Positions 18,388 through 26,929 are shown, counted from the stretch's first letter. The stretch: 64,000 bases of DNA from Hymenobacter metallilatus (GCF_003944705.1 NZ_RWIS01000010.1:157567-221566); one strand, 5' to 3'. Notes: generated by a model not told the origin, from the letters alone. Numbers and translations are program-made.

Positions 18388-18945
18388 ATGAAAAACCTGC
18401 TTTTCCGTTCCGCTTTCCTGGCCGCGCTGGCTGCTGCCCCGGTGTTTACCAGCTGCTCCGACGACAACGACACGCCCACGCCCGACGATGACAATGAGCA
18501 AATTACCACGGTGCGCTACGAGCTGACGCCCGTGAATGGCGGCAGCACCCTCACGGCCCAGTACCGCGACGTGGATGGGGACGGGGGAGCCGCCCCGGTT
18601 ATCAGCGGCCTGACGCTGGCAGCCAACACCACGTACACTGGCAAAATCGTGCTGCTCGATGAAACCAAGACGCCGGCTGAGGACATATCGGCGGAGGTAA
18701 AGCAGGAGGCCGATGAGCACCTGCTGGTGTTTACGCCCACGGGCGTGAACCTAACCGTAACCCGCACCGACAAAGACAAGAACAACTTGGAAGTAGGCCT
18801 GGAAACGCGCCTGCAAACGGCTGCGGCCTCCGCCACGGCGGGCACCTTGCGCGTAGCCCTGCGCCACCAGCCCGGCACCAAAAACGGCACCGCTACCCCC
18901 GGCGACACGGACGTGGAAGTTGATTTCCCGGTTGTGGTGAAATAG
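18388..18945 (+). CDS. Small lipoprotein between the two TonB receptors
   Basis: A 185-aa lipoprotein. The signal peptide ends in VFTSC, followed by an acidic linker ('SDDNDTPTPDDDNEQ') and a beta-rich domain ('TTVRYELTPVNGGSTLTAQY', 'YTGKIVLLDE', 'DVEVDFPVVV'). It resembles Bacteroidota proteins auto-annotated as 'type 1 periplasmic binding fold' that accompany metal-related TonB receptors. A surface lipoprotein partner of the receptor is a reasonable inference. It lies 105 bp after receptor 1 and ends at the hairpin at 18947-19042. Confidence 0.68.
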   Translation: MKNLLFRSAFLAALAAAPVFTSCSDDNDTPTPDDDNEQITTVRYELTPVNGGSTLTAQYRDVDGDGGAAPVISGLTLAANTTYTGKIVLLDETKTPAEDISAEVKQEADEHLLVFTPTGVNLTVTRTDKDKNNLEVGLETRLQTAAASATAGTLRVALRHQPGTKNGTATPGDTDVEVDFPVVVK

Positions 18946-18946
18946 T

Positions 18947-19042
18947 GAACTGGTGAGATGGTGAGTTTGATGTTTGGGTGATACTCGCGTCGTACGGCGC
19001 AGTGGCGCAAGCGGTAGGTCAAACTCACCAACTCACCAATTC
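18947..19042. repeat. Intergenic hairpin with tandem-word arms (TGGTGAG type)
   Basis: 24-bp arms at 18947-18970 and 19019-19042 pair with two mismatches. Each arm contains two copies of a TGGTGAG-like word. It follows the lipoprotein stop immediately and has no T run, so it is not a classic terminator. Confidence 0.75.
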
Positions 19043-19220
19043 TCTATATCACCAGGAGGGGCTGGCTGCAAACGGCTTCTCCACCCTTTTTCTCCCGTTT
19101 TGGTTGTGGAGAATTTTCAGGAAGACACCGGCTTTTGGTCGGTGTTTTCTTTCGTTTTCAGCTGAATGCAGCTTTCAGGCCGCGTTTTCCGTTCATTGCC
19201 AGCGTGTAATTTGCGTTTCT

Positions 19221-21680
19221 ATGTCCCGACCCCTACTTACTACCGGCCTGCTGCTCCTGGCTGCCCACGCCCTGGCCCAGACCGCGCCGGTTGTGCCGGC
19301 TCCGGCTGCGGCGGTTCCGGCCCGTTCCACCCGCGCCGCCACTCCCGTTACTGGCCGCGTTACTGATGCCACTACCGGCCAGGCCCTGCCCGGCGCCACC
19401 GTGGTGTTTCCCGACCTCAAGCAAGCCACCGCCACCGATGCCGAGGGCAATTTTCGGTTTGCCAACCTGCCGCGGGGGCGCTTCCTGATGCAGGTGCGCT
19501 TTGTGGGCTACACCACCGTGGTGCGCACCGTGGATACCAGCGCGGGCGCGGCCCTGGAAGCTGCCCTTACGCCGGCGGAAACCGAAATTGGGCAGGTGGT
19601 GGTAACGGGCGTATCAGCTAGTACAGAGATGCGCCGCTCCCCGGTGCCTACCTCCGTGGTAGACCAGACCCGCCTGCGCCAGGCAGCGGCCACCAACGCC
19701 GTGGATGCCCTGGCCCACACGCCCGGCCTCAACCAGATTACCACCGGCGCGGCCATCAGCAAGCCGGTTATCCGGGGGCTGGGCGCCAACCGCGTGATTA
19801 CGCTCAACAACGGCAGTAAGCAGGAGGGCCAACAGTGGGGCGACGAGCACGGCATCGAAATCGACGAGTACAGCATTGACAGGGCCGAAATCATCAAAGG
19901 GCCCGGCTCCTTATTATATGGCTCCGATGGGTTGGCCGGCGTCATCAACTTTCTGGCCCCCGACCCGGTGGAGGACGGCCGGGTGCTGGGCTCCGTAACG
20001 GCCAACTACCAAACCAACAACTACCAGCAGGGCTATTCCCTGTGGAATGCGGGCAACCTAGGCGGCTTCAACTGGCAGGTGCGGGGCTCGGGCAAAGTAG
20101 CCGCCGACTACCGCAACCCCTACGATGGGCGGGTGTACAACTCGGGTTTCCGGGAGCTGAACGGCAGCGGCTACGTGGGCCTCAACAAAAGCTGGGGCTA
20201 CTCCCACCTCACCGTCAGCTCCTTCAACCAGATTCTGGGCCTGATTGAGGGCGAGCGGGACTCCACCTCGGGCCGGTTTACGCGGGTAAGCGGCCTGGGC
20301 GAAACGCAGTTGGTCACGGGCAGCGGCTTTTCGGGCTACGGCCTGGATGTGCCTCGCCAGCGAATTAACCACCTGCGCGTTGGTACCGATAACAACTTTG
20401 TGCTGGGCCAGCACCGGGTTACGCTCAACGTGAACTGGCAGCAGAACCTGCGCCGGGAGTTCGGCAACCCCGCGGATTACTACGAGAAGTCCCTGTTCTT
20501 TCAGCTGCGCACCGTGGATTACGCCCTGCGCTGGTACCTGCCCGAAATCCAGGGCTGGAACACCACCGTGGGCGCCAGCGGTATGGTGCAGGAAAACCAG
20601 AACAAGGGCGTGGAGTTCCTGATTCCGGCCTACCGCCTCTGGGACGGGGGCCTGTTCGGCGTTACGCGCAAAAGCTTCGGCAAGCTGGATGTGAGCGGAG
20701 GCCTGCGCTATGATTTGCGCCGCATTACGGCCGACGCGCTTTACCTGAACGACGAGGAGCAGCCCGTACCCACCGGCCAGGGTGAGGAGAAATTTCCGGG
20801 CTTCCGGAGCACGTTCCGCAACGTGAGCGGGAGCGTGGGCGGGGCATACAACCTGAGCGAGCAGTGGCTGATAAAGGCCAATGCGGCCCGGGGTTTTCGG
20901 GCCCCTAACATTGCCGAGCTGGGTTCCAACGGTATTCACGAGGGCACCGTGCGCTACGAAATCGGGGAACCAGGCCTGAAGGCCGAAACCAGCTTCCAGC
21001 TGGACGGGGGCCTGAGCTTCATTTCGGACCACGTAAGCCTCTCGGCCGATGTGTTCCGCAACCGCATCAACAACTACATCTTCCCCCGGGCCCTCACCAC
21101 GCCCACCGGCCAGGATTCGGTATCGGCGGAGGGGGACCGGGTGTTCCGCTACGGGCAGGGCGATGCACGCCTGGCTGGGGGCGAAGTCAGCCTGGATATT
21201 CATCCTCACCCCCTGGACTGGCTGCACTTTGAAAATTCGTTTTCCATGGTACGGGCCGTGCAGCTGGAGCAGCCGGCCGGGCAGCGCCACCTGCCCTTCA
21301 TCCCCGCCGACCGGCTGCAGTCGGAGCTGCGGGTGAACTTCCGGAAAGTGGGCACCTCCCGACTGCGCAACCTGTACGCGCGCACCACGCTGGAGCACAA
21401 CTTCCGCCAGAACCGCATCTTCTCGGCCTTCGATACCGAAACGGCCACGCCCGGCTATACGCTGGTGCACGCCGGCCTGGGCACCGACGTGGTATCGGCC
21501 AAAGACCGCACGCTGTTCTCGGTGTTTCTGGCGGCCAACAACCTGTTTGATGTGGCCTACCAAAACCATCTGAGCCGGCTGAAGTATACCGCTGTAAACT
21601 ATGCAACGGGCCGGGCGGGTGTGTTCAACATGGGCCGCACCCTGAGCGTGAAACTGATTGTGCCGTTGTCGTTTAAGTAG
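19221..21680 (+). CDS. TonB-dependent receptor (metal-module copy 2)
   Basis: An 819-aa receptor. The open frame begins at 18978, but the signal peptide starts at the ATG at 19221 (MSRPLLTTGLLLLAAHALAQ), so that start is chosen. A CarboxypepD_reg-like domain ('VTGRVTDATTGQALPGATVV', about 42-120) precedes the plug ('AISKPVIRGLGANRVITLNN', 'EIDEYSIDRAEIIKGPGSLL') and barrel, ending 'GRTLSVKLIVPLSFK'. It shares the NNGSKQEGQQWGDEHGIEID segment with receptor 1. The CDF exporter follows 148 bp later. The substrate is unknown; a metal-linked role is inferred from neighbours. Confidence 0.9.
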   Translation: MSRPLLTTGLLLLAAHALAQTAPVVPAPAAAVPARSTRAATPVTGRVTDATTGQALPGATVVFPDLKQATATDAEGNFRFANLPRGRFLMQVRFVGYTTVVRTVDTSAGAALEAALTPAETEIGQVVVTGVSASTEMRRSPVPTSVVDQTRLRQAAATNAVDALAHTPGLNQITTGAAISKPVIRGLGANRVITLNNGSKQEGQQWGDEHGIEIDEYSIDRAEIIKGPGSLLYGSDGLAGVINFLAPDPVEDGRVLGSVTANYQTNNYQQGYSLWNAGNLGGFNWQVRGSGKVAADYRNPYDGRVYNSGFRELNGSGYVGLNKSWGYSHLTVSSFNQILGLIEGERDSTSGRFTRVSGLGETQLVTGSGFSGYGLDVPRQRINHLRVGTDNNFVLGQHRVTLNVNWQQNLRREFGNPADYYEKSLFFQLRTVDYALRWYLPEIQGWNTTVGASGMVQENQNKGVEFLIPAYRLWDGGLFGVTRKSFGKLDVSGGLRYDLRRITADALYLNDEEQPVPTGQGEEKFPGFRSTFRNVSGSVGGAYNLSEQWLIKANAARGFRAPNIAELGSNGIHEGTVRYEIGEPGLKAETSFQLDGGLSFISDHVSLSADVFRNRINNYIFPRALTTPTGQDSVSAEGDRVFRYGQGDARLAGGEVSLDIHPHPLDWLHFENSFSMVRAVQLEQPAGQRHLPFIPADRLQSELRVNFRKVGTSRLRNLYARTTLEHNFRQNRIFSAFDTETATPGYTLVHAGLGTDVVSAKDRTLFSVFLAANNLFDVAYQNHLSRLKYTAVNYATGRAGVFNMGRTLSVKLIVPLSFK

Positions 21681-21682
21681 TT

Positions 21683-21825
21683 GGATGAAGGTAGTGGGAT
21701 AAAGGACTGTTGCTTTCCTAGTGAATAAAGGGCTTTGGACATAGGGCGAGAGGCTGTTGTTTTCATTTTCCCACCAACTTCTCTCATCCTACTACCTTCA
21801 TCCTTAATCCCTCATCCTACTACCT
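21683..21825. repeat. Intergenic hairpin with tandem-word arms (GGATGAAGGTAGT type)
   Basis: A left arm at 21683-21704 pairs with 21781-21803 with a few mismatches. A further related word (CTCATCCTACTACC) lies at 21811-21824, just before the CDF start codon at 21829. Same architecture as four other sites in the window. Confidence 0.65.
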
Positions 21826-21828
21826 ACT

Positions 21829-22755
21829 ATGTCCCACGCCCACCATCACCACGGCCCGCCCGCCGATGGCAACTTCAGCCGGGCATTTGGCTGGGGCATT
21901 GCCCTGAATTTGCTGTTTGTGGCCGGTGAAGCGGCCGGGGGCCTGTGGGCCAATTCCTCCGCCCTGCTCTCCGACGCCGGCCATAACCTGAGCGACGTGC
22001 TGAGCTTGGCGCTGGCCTGGGGCGCTACCCTACTGGCCAAGCGCCGCGCCTCCGAGCAGTATACCTACGGCTACCGGGGCGCTACCATTCAGGCCGCCTT
22101 GCTGAACGCGGCGCTGCTGTACCTGGCGCTGGGCTTTATTCTGTGGGATACTATTGACCACTTGCGCCACCCGGCCCCGGTAAACGGGCCGGTGGTGATG
22201 GGGCTGGCGGGCCTGGGCATCCTCATCAACGGCTTCACGGCCTGGCTGTTCCGGCGCGGGCAGCAGGGCGACGTGAACGTGCGCGGCGCGTATCTGCATA
22301 TGCTTACTGATATGCTGGTATCGGTGGGCGTGGTGGTAGGCGGGGCACTAGTGTACTTCACCGGCTGGCTCTGGCTCGATCCGGCCATCAGCTTCATCAT
22401 TCTGGCCGTAGTGGGCTATAGCTCCTGGGGGCTGCTGCGCGAAACCGTGCGGCTGGGCCTGCAGGCGGCCCCGGCCGGCATTGAGGTAGCCGCCGTGCGC
22501 CGCTGGTTGCTAGCCCGCCCCGGCGTCACCGGCCTCCACGACCTGCACATCTGGCCCCTCAGCACCCAGGACACCGCCCTGACGGTGCATCTGGTGCGCC
22601 CCAACGGCGACAATGGCAACCAGTTCCTGCGCGAGTTGCAGCACGAGTTGCTCCACGAGTTCAACATCCGTCACTGTACCGTGCAGCTGGAAGACGAATT
22701 CCCGTTGATGGGCGCCCACGGCTGCTGCGACGAGCAGGTGGCCTTGAAGTCATGA
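21829..22755 (+). CDS. CDF-family zinc-type cation efflux protein
   Basis: A 308-aa inner-membrane antiporter with six helices. The N-terminus is His-rich (MSHAHHHHG). The metal site residues are visible as H/D in 'LLSDAGHNLSDVLSLALAW' (TM2) and HxxxD in 'YLHMLTDMLVSVGVVVGG' (TM5), the pattern of Zn-preferring CDF proteins such as ZitB/CzcD. The C-terminal cytoplasmic ferredoxin-like domain carries 'GVTGLHDLHIWPLS' and ends 'MGAHGCCDEQ', which may bind metal. It exports Zn2+ or similar ions against protons. Its stop overlaps the next ATG (ATGA, 22752-22755). Confidence 0.92.
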   Translation: MSHAHHHHGPPADGNFSRAFGWGIALNLLFVAGEAAGGLWANSSALLSDAGHNLSDVLSLALAWGATLLAKRRASEQYTYGYRGATIQAALLNAALLYLALGFILWDTIDHLRHPAPVNGPVVMGLAGLGILINGFTAWLFRRGQQGDVNVRGAYLHMLTDMLVSVGVVVGGALVYFTGWLWLDPAISFIILAVVGYSSWGLLRETVRLGLQAAPAGIEVAAVRRWLLARPGVTGLHDLHIWPLSTQDTALTVHLVRPNGDNGNQFLRELQHELLHEFNIRHCTVQLEDEFPLMGAHGCCDEQVALKS

Positions 22756-23080
22756 ACCGAGAATATAGACGCATTCTGGCCGACGAAAGCCTCCATTTGA
22801 TGGGTATTCTGGAGGGATATTGCCCTGTTCAGGCAGAAGGCACCGTTGCCTCCCACCCCTTCTATTTCCACGCCCGCTGGCACGAATGGAGCTTCTCTGT
22901 TGCCGAAACAACGGGAGTAAGTGCTGTTGATATGTCGTCAATGCTGCAAGCGGAAACATTCGGGTTTCAGGTAACTGAACAACAGCAGAAACCTATGATG
23001 CGGGCTGGATGGAGTTTGATCAAGCGGAAAGAATCATCAAACAGTGTAGCAGGCAGTATCTGGAGTTGAAGAGCAAGTAA
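22752..23080 (+). pseudogene. Frameshifted small gene coupled to the CDF exporter
   Basis: The ATG at 22752 overlaps the CDF stop. The frame reads as a natural protein (MNREYRRILADESLHLMGIL ... GFQVTEQQQK) up to about 22991, then gives an unlikely tail ending at 23069. The frame one base back continues naturally as 'TYDAGWMEFDQAERIIKQ' to a TAA at 23078-23080. One missing A in the AAA run at 22989-22991 explains it; restored, the protein would be 109 aa. It may be a real mutation or a homopolymer sequencing error. The family is not recognised. Confidence 0.65.
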
Positions 23081-23117
23081 ATCTTCGTAATCTGCGGGTC
23101 CCAAATTCCCTTCCCGC

Positions 23118-24383
23118 ATGAATACTGCTACACCCACTTCTCCCCCCAAAACTACCGGCCTGCTCAGTGCCATTGTGGTGGTGGCCGCCCTCGGCTACTT
23201 CGTGGATATCTACGACCTGATTCTGTTCAGCATCGTGCGCGTGGAAAGCCTGAACGACTTGGGCATCACGGCCGCCGATGCCGTAACCAACCAGGGCCTC
23301 TACCTCATCAACATGCAGATGGGCGGCATGCTGCTCGGTGGTATTCTGTGGGGTATTCTGGGAGATAAAAAGGGGCGGCTGTCGGTGCTGTTCGGCTCCA
23401 TCCTGATTTACTCCCTGGCCAACATTGCCAACGGCTTTGTGCAAACCATTGAGCAGTACGCTTGGCTGCGCCTGATTGCGGGCATTGGGCTGGCCGGGGA
23501 GCTGGGGGCGGGCATCACGCTGGTTTCCGAAACCCTGCCCAAGGAAAAGCGCGGCTACGGCACCATGATTGTGGCCACCGTGGGCGTATCCGGGGCCATG
23601 CTGGCCTACTGGGTGAACGAGGCCTTCGACTGGCGCAACGCCTACTTTGTGGGCGGCGGACTGGGCCTGGCGCTGCTGGCCCTGCGCGTGGGCGTATACG
23701 AATCGGGCCTGTTCGAGCAAACCAAGAAAAGTGAGGTGCAGCGTGGTAACTTCTTCGCCCTGTTTACCAACGGCCCGCGCCTGGCCCGCTACCTCAAGTG
23801 CCTGCTCATTGGCGTGCCGCTATGGTTTGTGGTGGGCATTCTGATTACCCTCTCGCCTGAGTTTGGCAAAGACCTGGGCCTGACTGGGCCCGTTACGGCG
23901 GGGCTGGGCGTGTTCTGGTGCTACTTCGGGCTGGTATTCGGTGATTTTGCCAGCGGCACGCTTAGCCAGCTGCTCCGTAGCCGCAACCGGGCGCTGCAAC
24001 TGTTCCTGGTGTTTTGTGGCCTAATGGTGGGCGTATACCTGTTTGCCATCCGGGGGGCCTCGCCTACCGTGTTTTACGCCGTGTGCTTCGTGCTGGGCAT
24101 TTCGGTGGGGTTCTGGGCGCTGTTCGTGACGGTGGCGGCTGAGCAGTTTGGCACCAACCTGCGGGCCACGGTGGCTACCACCGCCCCCAACTTTGCCCGG
24201 GGCTCGGTAGTGCTGCTGGTGCCCATCTTTCAGTACACGGCGGCCGCGCTGGGTCAGCCCGGTACCCCCAACCGTGTGCTGGCCGGGGCCATAGTGGGGG
24301 GCGTTTCTCTGCTGATTGCGTTTTGGGCGGTGAGCACCCTGCCGGAGAGCTTCGGCAAAGACCTTGACTACGTAGAAGAATAA
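23118..24383 (+). CDS. Major facilitator superfamily transporter
   Basis: A 421-aa inner-membrane protein with 12 predicted helices. MFS motif A is visible in the TM2-TM3 loop ('GILWGILGDKKGRLSVLFGS') and a TM4-TM5 signature in 'RLIAGIGLAGELGAGITLVS'. TM1 contains 'FVDIYDLILFS', a pattern near that of the sugar/metabolite-proton symporter branch. The substrate cannot be assigned. It follows the metal module by 37 bp after the frameshifted gene, but no metal-specific residue is seen. Confidence 0.88.
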   Translation: MNTATPTSPPKTTGLLSAIVVVAALGYFVDIYDLILFSIVRVESLNDLGITAADAVTNQGLYLINMQMGGMLLGGILWGILGDKKGRLSVLFGSILIYSLANIANGFVQTIEQYAWLRLIAGIGLAGELGAGITLVSETLPKEKRGYGTMIVATVGVSGAMLAYWVNEAFDWRNAYFVGGGLGLALLALRVGVYESGLFEQTKKSEVQRGNFFALFTNGPRLARYLKCLLIGVPLWFVVGILITLSPEFGKDLGLTGPVTAGLGVFWCYFGLVFGDFASGTLSQLLRSRNRALQLFLVFCGLMVGVYLFAIRGASPTVFYAVCFVLGISVGFWALFVTVAAEQFGTNLRATVATTAPNFARGSVVLLVPIFQYTAAALGQPGTPNRVLAGAIVGGVSLLIAFWAVSTLPESFGKDLDYVEE

Positions 24384-24457
24384 GCGCCGCCGGGCTTAAC
24401 TGTAGCGGGGCGGCTACGTACTAGGGGCGAAGTTCACTCTGCGCTTTATCCCCTCCT

Positions 24458-24835
24458 ATGAAAAAGATACTAGTTGTAGCAGCCCTTGCTGCCCTTGCCC
24501 TGAGCGGCCGTCAGGCTCATGCTCAGGTAGCTGATACCACCCAGGCCCGCATCCAGATGCAACAGCAACGGGCGGCCGAAGCCAAAGCCGCTCTCGATGC
24601 CCGCAAGCAGGAAACGGCCGCCTCCCGTAGCAGCGTCAACCAAACCAAGGCTCAGCTCAAAGAGCAGGAAAATGCTATGCGGGAGCAGAAGCGCCAGATG
24701 AAAGAGCAAAAGACCGAGCTTAAGCGCCAGCGCAACGCGGCCCGGGAAGCCAGCCGACAGGAAGCAGCCGCCAAGCAGGCCGCCCGCGACGAGAAACACA
24801 AAGCCCGGGAGGCTCAGAAAGCCTCCCGCCCCTAG
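24458..24835 (+). CDS. Secreted charged coiled-coil protein
   Basis: A 125-aa protein with a signal peptide (MKKILVVAALAALALSGRQAHA) followed by about 100 residues almost wholly Ala, Gln, Lys, Arg and Glu, a continuous predicted helix/coiled coil ('QLKEQENAMREQKRQMKEQK'). It is probably periplasmic. No family or function is recognised. It is followed by a terminator at 24860-24887, so it is likely monocistronic or the end of the MFS unit. Confidence 0.7.
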   Translation: MKKILVVAALAALALSGRQAHAQVADTTQARIQMQQQRAAEAKAALDARKQETAASRSSVNQTKAQLKEQENAMREQKRQMKEQKTELKRQRNAAREASRQEAAAKQAARDEKHKAREAQKASRP

Positions 24836-24859
24836 CGTATCCTTCCAGCACACGGCTCC

Positions 24860-24887
24860 AAAACTCCGGCCAGATGGTCGGAGTTTT
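24860..24887 (+). terminator. Rho-independent terminator
   Basis: A 9-bp stem (24860-24868 with 24879-24887) closing on TTTTT, 25 bp after the coiled-coil gene. Confidence 0.8.
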
Positions 24888-24935
24888 TCGCACTAATCCC
24901 ATTATCATTCATTCATTCATTTATCCCTCTTTCTC

Positions 24936-25385
24936 ATGGCCAATCAGCCAACCAAGAACACCCCCATGCTGTATCCCTGGCATCATTTTGTGCTGTTACC
25001 CGCGGCTCTTGTTGTGGCCGCTTATGCTATCCGGCGCTACCTGGGTGTGGCCGGCAACAACGACGAAGTTTCCCGATTGTGGTTTACCGTTATGCTGCTG
25101 GCCGTGATAGGACTGGGAGCCCTCGTAATGCTGCGCCAGCACTACGCTCTTACCTTGCAGGACCGCCTGATTCGGCTGGAAGTGCGGCAGCGCTACTTTG
25201 AGGTTACCGGCCAGAGCTTCCGCCCCCTGGAAGCCCAGCTCCAGCTCAGCCAGATCCTGGCCCTGCGCTTTGCCGGCGACGAGGAACTGCCCGGCCTGGT
25301 GCAGGTTGCCATCCGTGAAAAGCTTGCCTCCAAGGGTATTCAGGCCCGTATTCAGCAGTTTCAGTTCGATACCATGCGGGTGTGA
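24936..25385 (+). CDS. DUF6526 family membrane protein
   Basis: A 149-aa protein with two N-terminal helices (about 18-36 and 50-68), then a cytoplasmic helical part with 'ALTLQDRLIRLEVRQRYFEV' and 'LSQILALRFAGDEELPGLVQ'. This is the pattern of DUF6526, small Bacteroidota/Acidobacteria membrane proteins of unknown function. It lies between a terminator and the DUF4286 gene. Confidence 0.78.
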   Translation: MANQPTKNTPMLYPWHHFVLLPAALVVAAYAIRRYLGVAGNNDEVSRLWFTVMLLAVIGLGALVMLRQHYALTLQDRLIRLEVRQRYFEVTGQSFRPLEAQLQLSQILALRFAGDEELPGLVQVAIREKLASKGIQARIQQFQFDTMRV

Positions 25386-25498
25386 GGCTTAGCTAGAAAC
25401 CGGCTGAAACTCCGTTAAATTTTTTGGCCGACTTTTGTGTTCCTCTACTCTGCACTGAGCAGAAACCCTCCTACCTGAACTGCTTCGGCCCCTTTCTC

Positions 25499-25801
25499 AT
25501 GATTCTATACAACGTCACCACCAGCCTCGACCCGGAAATTGAAGAGCAATGGGTAAGCTTCATGCGCGACACCCACATTCCGGAAGTAATGGCCACCGGC
25601 TTCTTCATCAAAAGCCAGCTGTGCCGCCTGCTCAACGAGGAAGACAATGGCATTACCTATGCAGCCCAGTATTACTGCGTCAGCCTCGACCAGCTAGACG
25701 AGTACCAGGAAGTGGCTGCCCCGGCCCTGCGTGCCGAGGTAGAAAAGCATTTTGCCGGCCGTTATGCCTCCTTCCGCACCATGCTGGAGGTAGTAGAATA
25801 G
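25499..25801 (+). CDS. DUF4286 family protein
   Basis: A 100-aa cytosolic protein. It begins 'MILYNVTTSLDPEIEEQWVS', the standard DUF4286 start, so the ATG at 25499 is chosen over the longer frame from 25424. The HIPEVMATGFF and 'EYQEVAAPALRAEVEKHFAG' segments fit a ferredoxin-like alpha-beta fold. Function unknown. It is followed by a strong bidirectional terminator. Confidence 0.85.
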   Translation: MILYNVTTSLDPEIEEQWVSFMRDTHIPEVMATGFFIKSQLCRLLNEEDNGITYAAQYYCVSLDQLDEYQEVAAPALRAEVEKHFAGRYASFRTMLEVVE

Positions 25802-25814
25802 TTCTATTTTGCCT

Positions 25815-25858
25815 GTCCACTAAAAAGGCCGCCCCATCGGGCGGCCTTTTTAGTGGAC
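25815..25858. terminator. Bidirectional rho-independent terminator
   Basis: A long perfect stem (GTCCACTAAAAAGGCCGCCC with its complement) and three-base loop lies between the convergent DUF4286 (+) and GNAT (-) genes. Confidence 0.9.
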
Positions 25859-25921
25859 ATTTTTTAGAGGCTGCTCCGGGTTGGAAACTGGTAGCTGGAT
25901 TTTAGCTCTGCACTGCACGTA

Positions 25922-26422
25922 TTACCCGTGTACGGCTGCTTCGGCAGCGGGGTCGCAGGAATAAGCCAGCAGCTGCTCGGCCGTAAGGTTGCCGTTGTGC
26001 CATTCGGGGTCGAGGTGGGCTCCCAGCTTTTTGTAGAAGCCGATGGCTGGCTCATTCCACTCCAGCACTTGCCACTTCAGGCGCTTGGCCCCGGTGTGCC
26101 GGGCCTCGGCTACCACGGTATCAAACAGGCGCTTACCCAAGCCGGTGCCGCGCAGGGCCTCGGTTACTACCAGGTCCTCCAGGTACAGCATACGGCCCTT
26201 CCAGGTGGAGTAGGCCGTGTAGTACAGCGCAATGCCTACAATATGGCTGGTGGTATCTTCGGCTACGAAGAAGCCGAAAATCGGCTCCGGTCCAAATCCG
26301 TCGCGCTGCATATCGGCCAGCGTATTGGTGACTTCCTGGGGAGCTTTCTCATACTCCGCCAACTCCTGAATCAGGCTCAGTACCTGCGGCAAATCGGCCT
26401 CCCGGCCCCGACGAATGTGCAT
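25922..26422 (-). CDS. GNAT family N-acetyltransferase
   Basis: A 166-aa acetyltransferase starting MHIRRGREADLPQVLSLIQE. The acetyl-CoA loop is 'EALRGTGLGKRLFDTVVAEA' (R-x-x-G-x-G), followed by 'WNEPAIGFYKKLGAHLDPEW', the usual beta6-beta7 region. It resembles diamine/thialysine acetyltransferases (SSAT-like), but the substrate is not certain. The ATG at 26420-26422 is the only Met at the conserved start. Directly upstream, 3 bp away, begins a 104-bp 7-bp tandem repeat that replaces any normal ribosome-binding region and is open in all frames on this strand, so longer N-terminal forms are possible. Confidence 0.9.
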   Translation of the reverse strand: MHIRRGREADLPQVLSLIQELAEYEKAPQEVTNTLADMQRDGFGPEPIFGFFVAEDTTSHIVGIALYYTAYSTWKGRMLYLEDLVVTEALRGTGLGKRLFDTVVAEARHTGAKRLKWQVLEWNEPAIGFYKKLGAHLDPEWHNGNLTAEQLLAYSCDPAAEAAVHG

Positions 26423-26425
26423 ATG

Positions 26426-26529
26426 TAGTGAGTAGTGAGTAGTGAGTAGTGAGTAGTGAGTAGTGAGTAGTGAGTAGTGAGTAGTGAGTAGTGAGTAGTG
26501 AGTAGTGAGTAGTGAGTAGTGAGTAGTGA
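26426..26529. repeat. 7-bp tandem repeat (TAGTGAG), 14 full copies plus 6 bp
   Basis: A perfect TAGTGAG array read on the plus strand, with no interruptions. It occupies the 5' untranslated/promoter region of the GNAT gene, ending 3 bp before its start codon. On the minus strand the repeat has no stop codon in any frame (Thr-Thr-His-Tyr-Ser-Leu-Leu). Confidence 0.97.
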
Positions 26530-26571
26530 AGGTACGGCTGGGCAGGCACCCTGGAGCTGATTTCTGGAAAA

Positions 26572-26610
26572 GAAAAATGAGCACCAGCCCTGGGCTACTG
26601 CTCATTTTTC
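26572..26610 (-). terminator. Terminator of the 76-aa lipoprotein gene
   Basis: A 12-bp stem (26572-26583 with 26599-26610); read on the minus strand it ends in a T/C-rich run. It lies 22 bp after the lipoprotein stop. Confidence 0.75.
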
Positions 26611-26631
26611 ACTAGTCCTACCCGACTGCAA

Positions 26632-26862
26632 TTACATTACCGGCTGCATCTTTTTGATGTCTTCGGTGGCGTTTACCGCGTTGATTTCGCGGGTAGCGGG
26701 GTTAGCAGGAGCCGTTTTACCGCCGGTGGTATCGGGAGCAGCCGGAATTTCGGGCAGAGGCTTGGCCGTAATATCTTCATCCGAACGAACATCGGGGTTT
26801 TTGCACGAAGTGGCCGACAGCGAGGAAACGGCCAGCAGACCGAACAGGAGTATTTTTTTCAT
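26632..26862 (-). CDS. Small lipoprotein of unknown function
   Basis: A 76-aa protein. A signal peptide with lipobox 'LSATSC' (Cys20) is followed by a short, Pro/Asp/Thr-rich disordered tail ending 'DIKKMQPVM'. No family is recognised. A TATCTTCG -7-like element sits at 26907-26914 (minus), about 45 bp upstream, and a terminator follows, so it is probably monocistronic. Confidence 0.7.
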   Translation of the reverse strand: MKKILLFGLLAVSSLSATSCKNPDVRSDEDITAKPLPEIPAAPDTTGGKTAPANPATREINAVNATEDIKKMQPVM

Positions 26863-26929
26863 ATCAGAAAGCGAAAAGCCAGAGGCAATTACGGAAGTTG
26901 CGGCCGCGAAGATACGGCAAGGGAATGAT

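Noticed and set aside
18978..19220. 81-residue N-terminal extension of TonB receptor 2
   Set aside because: It runs through the intergenic hairpin and lacks a signal peptide; a standard signal peptide begins at 19221.
20058..21569. 503-codon open frame antisense to TonB receptor 2
   Set aside because: Shadow frame with no recognisable domain opposite a full receptor.
26426..26529. Possible CRISPR array
   Set aside because: The repeats are 7 bp, directly adjacent, with no spacers and no cas genes; it is a simple tandem repeat.
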